DNA of 64,000 nucleotides. Source: Nesterenkonia halotolerans. Its GTDB lineage: Bacteria > Actinomycetota > Actinomycetes > Actinomycetales > Micrococcaceae. Below are positions 25,187 through 34,500 of this stretch, piece after piece. The DNA is taken from positions 1,054,001 to 1,118,000 of the forward strand of contig NZ_JADBEE010000001.1 of the NCBI RefSeq assembly GCF_014874065.1, in the 5' to 3' direction. The translations under genes and the position numbers were made by a program. The notes beneath the pieces were generated by a model. It saw nothing but the letters and a program-made list of their open reading frames with translations, ran no database searches and was not told where the DNA came from. The first letter of the stretch is position 1. The number at the start of each line of letters is the position of its first letter.

Positions 25187-25846
25187 TCAGGCCTCGAGCC
25201 GGTAGCCCACGCCGCGCACGGTCTTGATCCGCTCAGCCCCGACCTTGGCGCGCAGGTAGCGGACATAGACGTCCACCAGATTTGACCCGGGATCGAAGCT
25301 GTAGCCCCAGACTCGTTCCAACAGCTGCTCCCGGGAGAGGACCTGTCCGGGATGACGCATGAAGGTCTCCAGGAGAGCGAACTCCCGTGAGGACAGATCG
25401 TGCTGCTTCTCTCCCGCCGTGATCCGCCGCGCGTGGAGATCGAGCGTGAGTGAGCCAGCAGTCAAACTGGTCGGCTCCTCCGCGGAACCACCGCGCAGCC
25501 GAAGTCTGATCCGAGCCAGCAGCTCATCGATGCTGAAGGGCTTGGCCATGTAATCGTCCGCCCCGGAATCCAGTCCAGCCACGGTGTCCGCCGGCGTGCT
25601 GCGCGCCGTGAGGATGATGACCGGCGCCGTGAACCCCTGCGCGCGCAGTCGGCCCAAGAGGCGCAGGCCATCGTCATCCGGGAGCCCCAGATCCAGCACG
25701 GTCAGATCCACAGCGCTGCTCAGCGCGTACTCGTAACCTTCGGCCGCCGTGGCGCCGCGCAGGACCGCGTAGCCCGCCGCACGCAGCCCCTTCTCCACGA
25801 AGGAGGCGATCCGGTCTTCGTCCTCGATGAGCAGGATCTGCGTCAC
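25187..25846 (-). CDS. OmpR/PhoB-family response regulator
   Basis: This 219-aa protein has a receiver domain (residues 1-115: acidic pair ED near the start, phospho-acceptor D52 in VLDLGLP, KPF lysine) and a winged-helix DNA-binding domain (about 125-219) ending in IKTVRGVGYRLEA. The start is a GTG overlapping the kinase stop as GTGA, with GGAGG upstream. It is probably phosphorylated by the adjacent kinase. OmpR-type proteins bind direct repeats 10-11 bp apart, which fits the ATGAGAG array at 16300 (inference). Confidence 0.94.
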   Translation of the reverse strand: MTQILLIEDEDRIASFVEKGLRAAGYAVLRGATAAEGYEYALSSAVDLTVLDLGLPDDDGLRLLGRLRAQGFTAPVIILTARSTPADTVAGLDSGADDYMAKPFSIDELLARIRLRLRGGSAEEPTSLTAGSLTLDLHARRITAGEKQHDLSSREFALLETFMRHPGQVLSREQLLERVWGYSFDPGSNLVDVYVRYLRAKVGAERIKTVRGVGYRLEA

Positions 25847-27456
25847 GCTCGGCCTCCAATGCTGTTCGTCTGCGTGGAATGCTCAGAGGCGGTCAAGACC
25901 TCCGGGCTGTCGGCCGCTCGCGAGTCGGCGACCTCGGACACCAGGTCCATAGGGTCCTCGTCCAAATGCGGCAGCACCATGGTGAAACGGGCACCCATGC
26001 CGGGGGCCGATTCAAGCTTCACCCAGCCCCCATGGGCCTGCGCTATCGCATCCACGATGGGAAGCCCCAGTCCCGACCCCGGCTTGCTGGAGTCGGTGCG
26101 CCCAAAGCGCCGGAACACCCGCTCATGATCTTCCTCCGCGATGCCCTGGCCCTGGTCACGCACGAAGAGCCGCACCTCCCCAGCCGCGAGCTCCGAACCC
26201 AACGAGATGACCGACCCGGGTGCAGAGAACTTCACGGCATTGGCAGCGAGCTGCAACCAGGCCTGCGTGAGTCTCTCGCGGTCGAGCCAGGAGTCACCTT
26301 CGGCGCGCGAGTCCACGATCCACCGCCGCTCCCCCAGCGCGATCGCCTTGTCATAGACCTCATCGGTGAGCTTCCCGACATCGGTAAACGCCCTTCGCAG
26401 GAAGTCAGGCCTGCCTGCCTGCGCGAGAGTGGTCAGGTCATCGATCACCCGGTTCATTCGCGTGAGCTCATCGAGAGTCAGTTCACGGGTGGAGAGCACA
26501 TCATCGCGATCTTCGGCGTCGAGCACCTCGAGATGACCGCGCACGATGGTCAAGGGTGTGCGCAGCTCATGGCTGACATCATGGATCAGCTGGTCCTGCG
26601 AGCGGAAGGAGGCCTCGAGCCGGTCCAACATCTCGTTGACCGACTTGGTCATCTCCGTGAGGTCGTCCTTGCCGGTGACCGGGATCCGTTCCGAGAGGTC
26701 CTCACGCCCGATGTGGCGGGCCGAGGAGGCCAGCACTCCGACCGGATGAAGCAGCCGTCCGGCGATGACCCCTCCGACGATCGCGACGACCCCGAGGGAG
26801 AGCGCCGCCACCGCGGCGTAGATCAGAAATCCATCCGCAAAGACTCCCTTCTCGGCAGTCATGTCGTAGCCCATGACCAGGGCTCCCACCTGAGACTCTT
26901 CCGCCGCCTCCGAATCCTCGGGCGCAGCGCTGCCGTGGATCGGCACGATCGCCACGCGATAGGTGGTCGTCTCTGTCTTGAGCGTGGTCACGGTCGCACG
27001 TTCCGCCACGGCATAATCCTCCAGCAGGTTCAGCAGCTCAGGATCCTCTTCCAGACGCACCCGGGTGACCGCTGAGGTGAAGGCCACCTGCCCGTCGACA
27101 AGTCCGACGATCCCCTCGTTGCGCGTGGGGATGATGCGTTCCATGGCTGTGCGCACCAGCTCCGTGGGCGAGGTGAAGGGTTCACCGGTGCTGGGATCCA
27201 CTCCCACCTCGTGCAGAACCCGGAACTGTTCGGCATCGGCGACAAGCTCCGCATCGATTCGGCCCTCAACCTGAGCCTGCTGAATCGCGAAAGCCGTATA
27301 GCCGGCAGCGGCCAGCGCGAGTGCAGCGAGACCGACGACGGCCGCCAGAATCCTGGCCCGCACGCTCAGCGGACGCAGGGCTGCGCGCCTTCGCAGCCGA
27401 CGCCGTGGTGAACGCGCGGACACCTCCGGCTCACCCGGCGCAGTCGTGTGGCTCAT
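25843..27456 (-). CDS. Membrane sensor histidine kinase
   Basis: This 537-aa protein has TM1 at about 35-58, an extracytoplasmic sensor region of ~150 residues with several acidic stretches, TM2 at about 200-225 and a HAMP linker (LLHPVGVLASSARHIGRED). The HisKA domain holds H296 in DVSHELRTPLTI, and the ATPase domain has N-, G1- (DQGQGIAEEDH) and G2-type (GSGLGLPIV) boxes. The frame extends upstream past 27456, but that part would cover the intergenic boxes, so I start at this ATG. It is transcribed with the regulator and divergent from kinase 3. Confidence 0.93.
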   Translation of the reverse strand: MSHTTAPGEPEVSARSPRRRLRRRAALRPLSVRARILAAVVGLAALALAAAGYTAFAIQQAQVEGRIDAELVADAEQFRVLHEVGVDPSTGEPFTSPTELVRTAMERIIPTRNEGIVGLVDGQVAFTSAVTRVRLEEDPELLNLLEDYAVAERATVTTLKTETTTYRVAIVPIHGSAAPEDSEAAEESQVGALVMGYDMTAEKGVFADGFLIYAAVAALSLGVVAIVGGVIAGRLLHPVGVLASSARHIGREDLSERIPVTGKDDLTEMTKSVNEMLDRLEASFRSQDQLIHDVSHELRTPLTIVRGHLEVLDAEDRDDVLSTRELTLDELTRMNRVIDDLTTLAQAGRPDFLRRAFTDVGKLTDEVYDKAIALGERRWIVDSRAEGDSWLDRERLTQAWLQLAANAVKFSAPGSVISLGSELAAGEVRLFVRDQGQGIAEEDHERVFRRFGRTDSSKPGSGLGLPIVDAIAQAHGGWVKLESAPGMGARFTMVLPHLDEDPMDLVSEVADSRAADSPEVLTASEHSTQTNSIGGRA

Positions 27457-27501
27457 GAGCTTCAGTTTCTCACCCGCAGAGAGCCGAGGGGGCTCTCTCG
27501 C

Positions 27502-27519
27502 GATGAGAGTTCTTTCATC
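27502..27519. promoter_or_regulatory. Near-perfect inverted repeat GATGAGAG-N2-CTTTCATC
   Basis: This site sits between the divergent histidine kinase and kinase 3 genes (84 bp apart). Seven of eight positions pair, and the half-site GATGAGA matches those at 24579 and in the 16300 array. It is suitably placed to control both the two-component operon and kinase 3. Confidence 0.4.
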
Positions 27520-27540
27520 TGAATACGGCAGGATGACGGC

Positions 27541-28812
27541 ATGGATCAGCTCGCCGCCCTCGTCTCGGTGCTGCGCGGTCCCACCGCTGGCGAGCTGCTG
27601 CGGCTGGTGCTTGAACCTGCAGATGTCGCCCCGAGTGCCTGGAAGCTGGAACAGGTCTACGCACGTCCGGGGGCGGAGGCATCCGCCCTCTACCATGTGG
27701 AAACCCCGGGGATGCTGCTGACCTTGGTGATCAGCACGGCCTCACTGACCGATCAGGACCGCGAGGCGATGGGGGCGGTGCGCGCCGAATCTGCTCAGGG
27801 GACTGTGCACATCTGGGCGCATCCGGTAGACCCGGAGCTGCCTGGCCTGCTCGTGGTCGAAGCGGGTGCCGAGGTCGAAGCGGGTGCCGAGCACAGTGGA
27901 TCCGGGACCCTTGAAGAACGCCTGAGCCGGTTGCTCGGTGAACAGTGCAGCCTCACGGAGCTGCGCCGCCTGGTGCTGCGCCCGCTGCGACGCGCCGTGT
28001 ACCGAGCGGTGGTTTCCTCGGTTCGGGGCGAGAGGGTGCTCTACCTCAAGGTCGTGAAACCCGCCAAGATGCCCGGCCTGCTGCAGCGACACCGCTGTTC
28101 CATGCTGATCCCGTCGGCCGCCGACGCCGGCGACGGGATCCTGGTCATTCCAGAGGCCCCTGGGAGGTCTCTGACCCACCATCTGTACCGGCCCGCACCG
28201 TCGACGGCGACGAGCGGCCCGGCACACCATCACGAACCCGCGCCGCATATACACCCGAAGACGATCACCTCGGCATTGGACTCGTTGATGCCGCACACCT
28301 TGGAGCTGCCGGCTCGAGAGTCACCTGCGCAGCGCCACCGCAGCCTCGAACCTGGTGCCATCGGTGCAGGCGCAGATCCACAACGAGTCCGAGAGCTGGG
28401 AGATGGCATCGCCGCGAAGCTCAGCACGACGCCTGGACCGGTGGTGCCCACCCACGGCGACTTCCATCCGGCGAACCTCTTTCTGGACGAACCAGCGAGC
28501 ACAGCCAAGGCACTGATCGATGCTGACACGGTGGGGCCGGGCTACAGAGTCGACGACCTCGCCACGATGCTGGGACACCTGATCACCCTGCCCAGCTTCG
28601 ACCGGGCGGCGTACTGTGCTGTCCCTGATCTGGCTCGCAGATTCTTGGCACACTGCCTGAGCGAGCACGATTCGGAGGACCTGCGTGCACGGACCGCCGC
28701 CGTGCTGCTGTCACTGCTTCCCGGGGCCGAGAGCAGCGACCAGCAGGAGCACTACCTGCGCTGGGCCGAGGCGCTGACCGGGCCGCTCAGTCCTGCGGAT
28801 CTGCTTCGCTGA
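27541..28812 (+). CDS. Phosphotransferase-fold kinase 3
   Basis: This 423-aa APH-like protein has a canonical catalytic loop THGDFHPANLFL (H305) and metal motif ALIDADTVGPGYRVDDLATM. The N-terminal ~130 residues are a separate beta-rich region. Residues 106-117 are a duplicated VEAGAE unit encoded by an 18-bp tandem repeat (27855-27890). AGGA lies eight bases before the ATG. It is divergent from the two-component genes and overlaps the next gene (opposite strand) by 26 bp. With kinases 1 and 2 it makes a third, differently built kinase of the same fold in 6.5 kb. Confidence 0.83.
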   Translation: MDQLAALVSVLRGPTAGELLRLVLEPADVAPSAWKLEQVYARPGAEASALYHVETPGMLLTLVISTASLTDQDREAMGAVRAESAQGTVHIWAHPVDPELPGLLVVEAGAEVEAGAEHSGSGTLEERLSRLLGEQCSLTELRRLVLRPLRRAVYRAVVSSVRGERVLYLKVVKPAKMPGLLQRHRCSMLIPSAADAGDGILVIPEAPGRSLTHHLYRPAPSTATSGPAHHHEPAPHIHPKTITSALDSLMPHTLELPARESPAQRHRSLEPGAIGAGADPQRVRELGDGIAAKLSTTPGPVVPTHGDFHPANLFLDEPASTAKALIDADTVGPGYRVDDLATMLGHLITLPSFDRAAYCAVPDLARRFLAHCLSEHDSEDLRARTAAVLLSLLPGAESSDQQEHYLRWAEALTGPLSPADLLR

Positions 28813-29239
28813 GCCAGACCTGCGTGGGGCGGATGAACAGCAGCAACAGCGCGACGGCGGCAGGCAGCACGAACGCCACCCCCACCGCGGGGAGCCCGCC
28901 GGAGAAGAAGCTGAAGGACAGCACGACGATCAGCAGCTCCACGACCATCGCCGGGGTCCGCGCACCCTGTGCCCCGAGGAAGATCCTGAAGCCGAGCAGC
29001 ACCAGGACCAGTCCGAAGAGGACGTAGAGCACCACCAGCGCGATGGCTCCGGCGGCATCGAGCACCTGGGCCTGCGAGGTCAGCGCACTGGCCACGGCAT
29101 TGAATGCCAGCGCCATGCCCTGGATGAAGAGGATCAGAAACAGCACCCAGACGGCCACCGGCCGGGGCCGTGCCTGAGTGAAACGTCGCGGCGGACGCGG
29201 TGCATTGAAATCCGGGGTGACGGAGTCTCCAGGGGCCAT
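28787..29239 (-). CDS. Four-helix membrane protein, unknown
   Basis: This ~150-aa protein has a Pro/Arg-rich cytoplasmic N-terminus (APRPPRRFTQARPRP) and four hydrophobic helices with short loops, then a charged tail (WLSEADPQD). No family is recognised; similar small proteins are common in Micrococcales. The ATG at 29239 is the most conservative choice, with GGAG close upstream; the open frame continues to 29341 without a better start. Its 3' end overlaps kinase 3 convergently by 26 bp. Confidence 0.65.
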   Translation of the reverse strand: MAPGDSVTPDFNAPRPPRRFTQARPRPVAVWVLFLILFIQGMALAFNAVASALTSQAQVLDAAGAIALVVLYVLFGLVLVLLGFRIFLGAQGARTPAMVVELLIVVLSFSFFSGGLPAVGVAFVLPAAVALLLLFIRPTQVWLSEADPQD

Positions 29240-29326
29240 CTCTCCATTGAACCACTCGGCGCGGGGTTCACCCGTGGAGCAGCCGCCCGACCGCTGACCT
29301 GGTGCAACGTTTGGAACGGATGAGCA

Positions 29327-29342
29327 TGTGACAAAGTACACA
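29327..29342. promoter_or_regulatory. CRP-family-like site upstream of whiB1
   Basis: TGTGA-N6-ACACA matches nine of ten fixed positions of the CRP/GlxR consensus (TGTGA-N6-TCACA). It lies 88 bp before the membrane-protein gene and 295 bp before whiB1. The whiB1 promoter of Mycobacterium tuberculosis is known to be controlled by its CRP protein. The rest of the ~400-bp gap 29240-29636 holds no gene I can support, and the whiB1 promoter itself is not obvious. Confidence 0.45.
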
Positions 29343-29636
29343 CTGTTTCGCGGTCATTTCGGCAGTGCGAAGTCTTGTTTGCCAGGCGTTAACATGCCAG
29401 CCTTGAGTTCGTACTTATTCGGGATGGCAGAATACCTCGCCCGAGGTCTGGAAATGCACCGCCGTCCAGGCACCACGGTCATTCGACCGGGGAACATTCT
29501 GCCCCCTGGACGCGGAGGTGACTCCCGAAGCAACACCGACGGCCGCCACAGATCAAGGCTTGGTCGAGGAAGCTCCGCGCAAAGCCCCAAGACCCGAACA
29601 GCGGCGCCCACGAGGTGCCCTAGGAGTAGTGATCCC

Positions 29637-29885
29637 ATGGATTGGCGCAGCCGAGCAGCCTGCCTGGACAAGGACCCCGAACTTTTCTTCCCCGTCGGCA
29701 ACACCGGACCAGCTCTGCTTCAGATCGAAGAGGCCAAGAGCGTCTGCCGCCGGTGCCCCGTGATGGACACCTGCCTGCAGTGGGCTCTGGAGACCGGTCA
29801 GGACTCCGGCGTCTGGGGCGGCATGAGCGAGGACGAGCGCCGCGCGCTCAAGCGCCGGGCCGCTCGCGCCCGCCGCGCCTCCTGA
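29637..29885 (+). CDS. whiB1: WhiB1-type iron-sulfur transcription factor
   Basis: This 82-aa Wbl protein coordinates a [4Fe-4S] cluster through C9, C37, C40 and C46 and has the turn GVWGG followed by a basic helix (RRALKRRAARARR). It is very close to mycobacterial WhiB1 (DPELFFPVGNTGPALLQI). There, WhiB1 is essential, senses nitric oxide and binds the primary sigma factor. AGGAG lies nine bases before the ATG. The open frame upstream to 29328 is not part of the protein. It converges on pdtaS (12-bp gap), the same arrangement as Rv3219/Rv3220c. Confidence 0.96.
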   Translation: MDWRSRAACLDKDPELFFPVGNTGPALLQIEEAKSVCRRCPVMDTCLQWALETGQDSGVWGGMSEDERRALKRRAARARRAS

Positions 29886-29896
29886 GGTCCTTCGCC

Positions 29897-31483
29897 TCAC
29901 CCACCAGACTTTGCTGACGCGGTGAGGATCGGAGCACGGAGCTTGACCCGTGTGCCGGTCCTCACCGCGTTCTTCATGTCCGGCTCCTCGTCCGAGGCGG
30001 TCTCCCACTCGATGGAGCCGGAGAGCTCACCGCGCACCAGGGTGCGCACGATCTGCAGTCCCAGACCAGGCTCCCATTCCTGCTCGGGCAGACCCACGCC
30101 GTCGTCGGTGAGATCCAGCTCGAGCCGCTGACGTCCCGCGGCGTCGGCAGCTCGGTGCACCGTCATCGCGACCTTGAGCTCGCGACGCTGCGGAACCGGG
30201 CCGAATCCATGTTCCACCGCATTGGCCACGATCTCCGTGATCACCAGCGCCAGCGGGGTCACCATGTCCGGGGGAAGCTGACCGAAGCTTCCCTCCAGCG
30301 AGGTGACCACCTGCCGGTCCGACTGCGCCATCTCCGCGGCGAGACGCAGCTGTCGGCGCATCAGCTCATCGACGTCCACGCTCTCCTCCAGGCCCTTCGA
30401 CAGCGAATCGTGGACCATGGCGATGGTCTCCACCCGGCGCATGGCACGGCGCAGACCCTCCCTGCCTTCCTGGGAATCCATCCGCCGCGACTGCATGCGC
30501 AGCAGCGCGGAGACGGTCTGCAGGTTGTTCTTCACCCGGTGGTGGATCTCCTTGATCGTCGCGTCCTTGCTCATCAGCTGCTTGTCACGGCGGCGCAGCT
30601 CCGTGACATCGCGGCAGAGCACCAGGGCCGCGTAGCGCTCTCCATGAGCTTGTCGCGCCGCCTCGCTGCCGGCCGCGTGATAGAGCGGGATCGAGCGCAG
30701 CGTCACCGCGGCCCCATGTGCCTCAAGTTCCGCACGCATCGCCCGACGACCCGTCAGCATCATCGGCTGAGACTCATCGACGACGACGCCGGTCGCGCGC
30801 TGGAGCTCCGAGCCGATGCCCGCCAGGGAGCGCCCCTCGAGGGTGTCCGAGACGCCCAGGCGCAGCAGCGCGGACACGGCATTGGGCGAGGCGAAGGTGA
30901 TCCGGCCCTCCTCGTCGAGGCGCAGCAGCCCGTCCCCGACCCGAGGCGCTCCCCCGTAGCCGGTGAACTCCTGGGTGGCGTCGGGCCAGCGTCCCTCGGC
31001 TGCCATGGCGAGCAGGTCATCCGCACAGCGTCGATAGGTCAGCTCCAGTCGGGAGGGGCTGCGCATGGCGGCCACCGCGAAGTGCAGGGTGATCACGCCG
31101 ACCGTGCGGCCGCGGTGCAGCAGCGGGAGCGCCTGGACCCGCATGCGCGCGGGTGAGGGCTGTCCCTGATCGGAGGAGTTCGTCTCCACCTGTGAGGTCC
31201 AGGCGCGTTCCACCATCGGCTTCAGGTCGGCCCGGATCCGGTCCCCGACCACGTCACGGTGGATCAGCGTCTGTGTGGTGGAGGGCCGCGCCTGCGCCAG
31301 CGCGATGAAGGAACGCCCCTCGGCGGAGAGGAACCCCTCCTCGGTGTGCGGGAACCACAGCACCAGATCCGAGAACGCCAGATCAGAGAGCAGCTGCCAG
31401 TCCCCGACGAGGGCATGGAGCCACTCGACGTCGTCCTGGGTGAGATACCGATGACCGACGAGCGGATCCTGGAAGACGGCCAT
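29897..31483 (-). CDS. pdtaS: Cytosolic sensor histidine kinase, PdtaS-type
   Basis: The protein is 528 aa with no membrane segment. A GAF-like domain occupies about 1-150, a PAS domain about 175-300, then a HisKA_2 domain with IHHRVKNNLQTVSALLRMQSRRM (H314/H315) and a HATPase domain (EIVANAVEHGFG, DDGVGLPEQ, GLGLQIV). In mycobacteria PdtaS phosphorylates PdtaR, an ANTAR RNA-binding regulator, in response to copper and nitric oxide; pdtaR is not in this window. AGGAG lies seven bases before the ATG. Synteny with whiB1 supports the call. Confidence 0.93.
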   Translation of the reverse strand: MAVFQDPLVGHRYLTQDDVEWLHALVGDWQLLSDLAFSDLVLWFPHTEEGFLSAEGRSFIALAQARPSTTQTLIHRDVVGDRIRADLKPMVERAWTSQVETNSSDQGQPSPARMRVQALPLLHRGRTVGVITLHFAVAAMRSPSRLELTYRRCADDLLAMAAEGRWPDATQEFTGYGGAPRVGDGLLRLDEEGRITFASPNAVSALLRLGVSDTLEGRSLAGIGSELQRATGVVVDESQPMMLTGRRAMRAELEAHGAAVTLRSIPLYHAAGSEAARQAHGERYAALVLCRDVTELRRRDKQLMSKDATIKEIHHRVKNNLQTVSALLRMQSRRMDSQEGREGLRRAMRRVETIAMVHDSLSKGLEESVDVDELMRRQLRLAAEMAQSDRQVVTSLEGSFGQLPPDMVTPLALVITEIVANAVEHGFGPVPQRRELKVAMTVHRAADAAGRQRLELDLTDDGVGLPEQEWEPGLGLQIVRTLVRGELSGSIEWETASDEEPDMKNAVRTGTRVKLRAPILTASAKSGG

Positions 31484-31579
31484 GTCTGTTCTCCTCGATG
31501 AGTGATGGCGGGGAAGGGAAGGTCATCGTGCGGGCCCGTGTGCGGCTCGGGAGTCGACCACGGGCCCGGAGCCGGAAGC

Positions 31580-34500
31580 TCAGGAGTCGATCAGGCCCCG
31601 CAGATGACGCAGCAGAACTGTCAGTGAGGCGATGTTGTCATCGGCGAGGGCATCCACCTCGGCGATGAGCCGCTCGGTGCGAGCCAGCTTCGCCCCGTTC
31701 GCCTGCTTCCATTCCTCCAGCCGCTCAGTCGGGTCCTGCTCCGCGGAGGTCCCGCGCAGCACCGACCCGGTGATCTCGGCCATGGCGGAGTAGAGCTCGT
31801 CGCGCTGCGCTCCGCGGGCCAGTGCCTGCCACTTGTCCTCGCGCGGCTGGTTCGTGATCCGGTTCAGCAGCGAGTCCGCGCTGAATTCCGCATAGACCGC
31901 GTAGTAGACCGCGGCGACCTCTCGAGAGTCGAGAACGTGGGCGGTGGAGAGCGAGGCGATGTCCAACAGCGAGAAGGCCTCGAAGAGCTCGGAGACCCAG
32001 GTGGCAAGCTCCTCGGGCATGCCTGCCTCCTTCGCCTCGGCGCGACGCTCCTCGACCCGCCGGCGGTCCTCACCACGCAGATAGCTGGTGAGGTCTCCGT
32101 AGAGCGGAGAGATGTGCTTGGCATACGCCTCCACATCCTCCCGCACGGAGGTTCCACGGCTGACGTGGTTGATGAACCAGCGGACCGCCCGATCCAGCAG
32201 CCGGCGCATGTCGCGGTAGGTGTTCGCCCAGGCATCCCGGTCGAAGCTCACCGGAAGCTCTCGCATGGCCTCGTCGAAGGCCTCCAGGGCGAAGATCTGA
32301 CGGACTGCCACGAAGGAGCGGACCACCTGCTCCTCGGCGGCGAACGTCTCCTCGATCGCACGGAAGACGAACGCCGCGCCCCCGACGTTGACCACATCAT
32401 TGGCCACCACGTTGGCGATGATCTCGCGGTGCAGCGGGTGACGGTAGAACTCCTCAGAGAACCGCTCGCGCAGTGCGGCAGGGAAATACTCCTCAAGGGT
32501 GAGGGTGAACCAGTCGTCGTCGGGCACCGAGCTCTCCACCAGCGCTGCCTTGAGCTGGATCTTCGCGTAGGCGGCGAGCACGGCGAGCTCCGGCGAGGTC
32601 AGGATGCGCTGGCCCGCCGCCGCGCGCTCGGCGAAGAGGTCATCGCTGGGCAGCACCTCGATGCTGCGGTCCAGGTCCACCGTCTCTTCCAACCAGGCGA
32701 TGAGCCGCTGGAAGCTGGGGGACCACTCCCCCACACGATGCCGATCGGTCATCAGCAGCACGTTCTGGTCCCGGTTCGTCTCCAAGACATGGGAGGCGAC
32801 ATCCTCGGTCATGGAGCCCAGCAGCTCGCTGCGCTCGTCCGCCTCGAGGTGTCCCGATTCCACGAGCTGGTCGATGAGGATCTTGATGTTGACCTCGTGG
32901 TCGGAGCAGTCCACCCCGGCCGAGTTGTCGATGGCGTCGCTGTTGAGCAGGGTCCCGGTCTGCGCGGCCTCGATCCGACCGGCCTGGGTGAAGCCGAGGT
33001 TGCCGCCCTCTCCGACGACCCTGGCGCGCAGCTGGTTCCCATCCACGCGGATGGCGTTGTTGGCCCGGTCGCCGACCTGCTCATGGGTCTCGTGGGAGGC
33101 CTTGACGTAGGTGCCGATGCCGCCGTTGTAGAAGAGGTCCACCGGGGTCTGCAGCAGCGCCTTGATCAGCTCCGGAGGGGTCAGCTTGTCCTGATCTGCG
33201 GGAAGGTCGAACCGTTGGCGCATCTCTTCGGTGATCTCGATGCTCTTGGCGGTCCGCGAGAAGACCCCGCCGCCGGCGGAGATCAGCTCGGAGTCGTATT
33301 CTCCCCAGCCGGAGCGCTGGGCGTGGAAGAGCCGCTGCCTTTCGGCGAAGCTGGCGGCGGCGTCAGGGTTCGGGTCGATGAAGATGTGCAGGTGGTTGAA
33401 CGCCGCGACCAGCTGAATGTGCTCGGAGAGCAGCATCCCGTTGCCGAAGACGTCGCCACTCATGTCGCCGATCCCCAGGACGGTGAAGTCTTCGCTCTGC
33501 GTGTCCACGCCGAGCTCAGAGAAGTGCGACTTCACGGACTCCCAGGCCCCCCGGGCGGTGATGCCCATCTCTTTATGGTCATAGCCCACGGAACCGCCGG
33601 AGGCGAAGGCATCGCCGAGCCAGTGCCCGTATTCCTTGCTGATCTCATTCGCGGTGTCGGAGAAGGTGGCGGTGCCCTTGTCCGCAGCGACCACCAGGTA
33701 GGCGTCGTCGCCGTCGTGGCGAACGACCCGGTCCGGGTGGGTGATCACCATCTGAGAGTCTCGTTCGCTCTGGTTGTCGGTGATGTCGAGCAGCGCCCGG
33801 ATATAGATCTTGTACGCGTCCCGGCCAGCTTCGAACCAGGCCGAGCGGTCGGCGGCAGGGTCTGGAAGCTGCTTGGGGTAGAACCCTCCCTTGGCTCCGG
33901 AGGGAACGATCACGGCGTTCTTGGCCATCTGAGCCTTGACCAGGCCCAGCACCTCGGTGCGGAAGTCCTCGCGCCGGTCGGACCAGCGCAGGCCGCCGCG
34001 AGCGACTTTGGCGAAGCGCAGGTGCACACCTTCGACGACTGGAGAGTAGACCCAGACCTCATGGGCCGGGCGCGGCTTGGGTGCGGCGTCGATGGTGGCC
34101 GGTGTCAGCTTCAGCGAGAGCCAGTCGTGTCCCTGGTAGAGGTTCGTTCGTTGGGTGGAGTCGATCAGATTGAGCAGGGCGCTGAGCACGCGGTCCGCAT
34201 CCAGGGTGCGCACCTGCTCCAGCGCTTCGGTGACCTTCTCGCGGGCCGAGGAGCTGAGCTGCTCGCGGTCCCCTTCGAGGTCCGGGTCGAAGCGCGTCCC
34301 GAAGTACTCGACCAGCGCTGTGGCCATCTCGGGGTTCTGCAGCAGCGACTCGGCGACGAAGGTGTAGGAGTTGGTGCTGCCGAGCTGACGGTAGTACTTG
34401 GCGTAGGCGCGCAGGACCGTGACGCTGCGGATGCTCAGACCCAGGCGGAGCACGAGCTGGGAGAAGACGTCTGATTCGGCCTTGCCCATCAGCACCTGCT

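Noticed and set aside
22342..28812. Calling the three APH-fold proteins aminoglycoside-resistance kinases
   Set aside because: The fold covers many sugar, choline and macrolide kinases; operon context points to biosynthesis and no resistance-specific motif is visible.
29328..29636. In-frame extension of WhiB1 by about 100 residues
   Set aside because: Known WhiB1 proteins start at MDW; the ribosome site fits 29637 and the extension is low-complexity.
31937..34474. 845-codon open frame opposite the NAD-glutamate dehydrogenase
   Set aside because: Same artefact of high GC; repetitive acidic/Leu/Val composition without any family motif.
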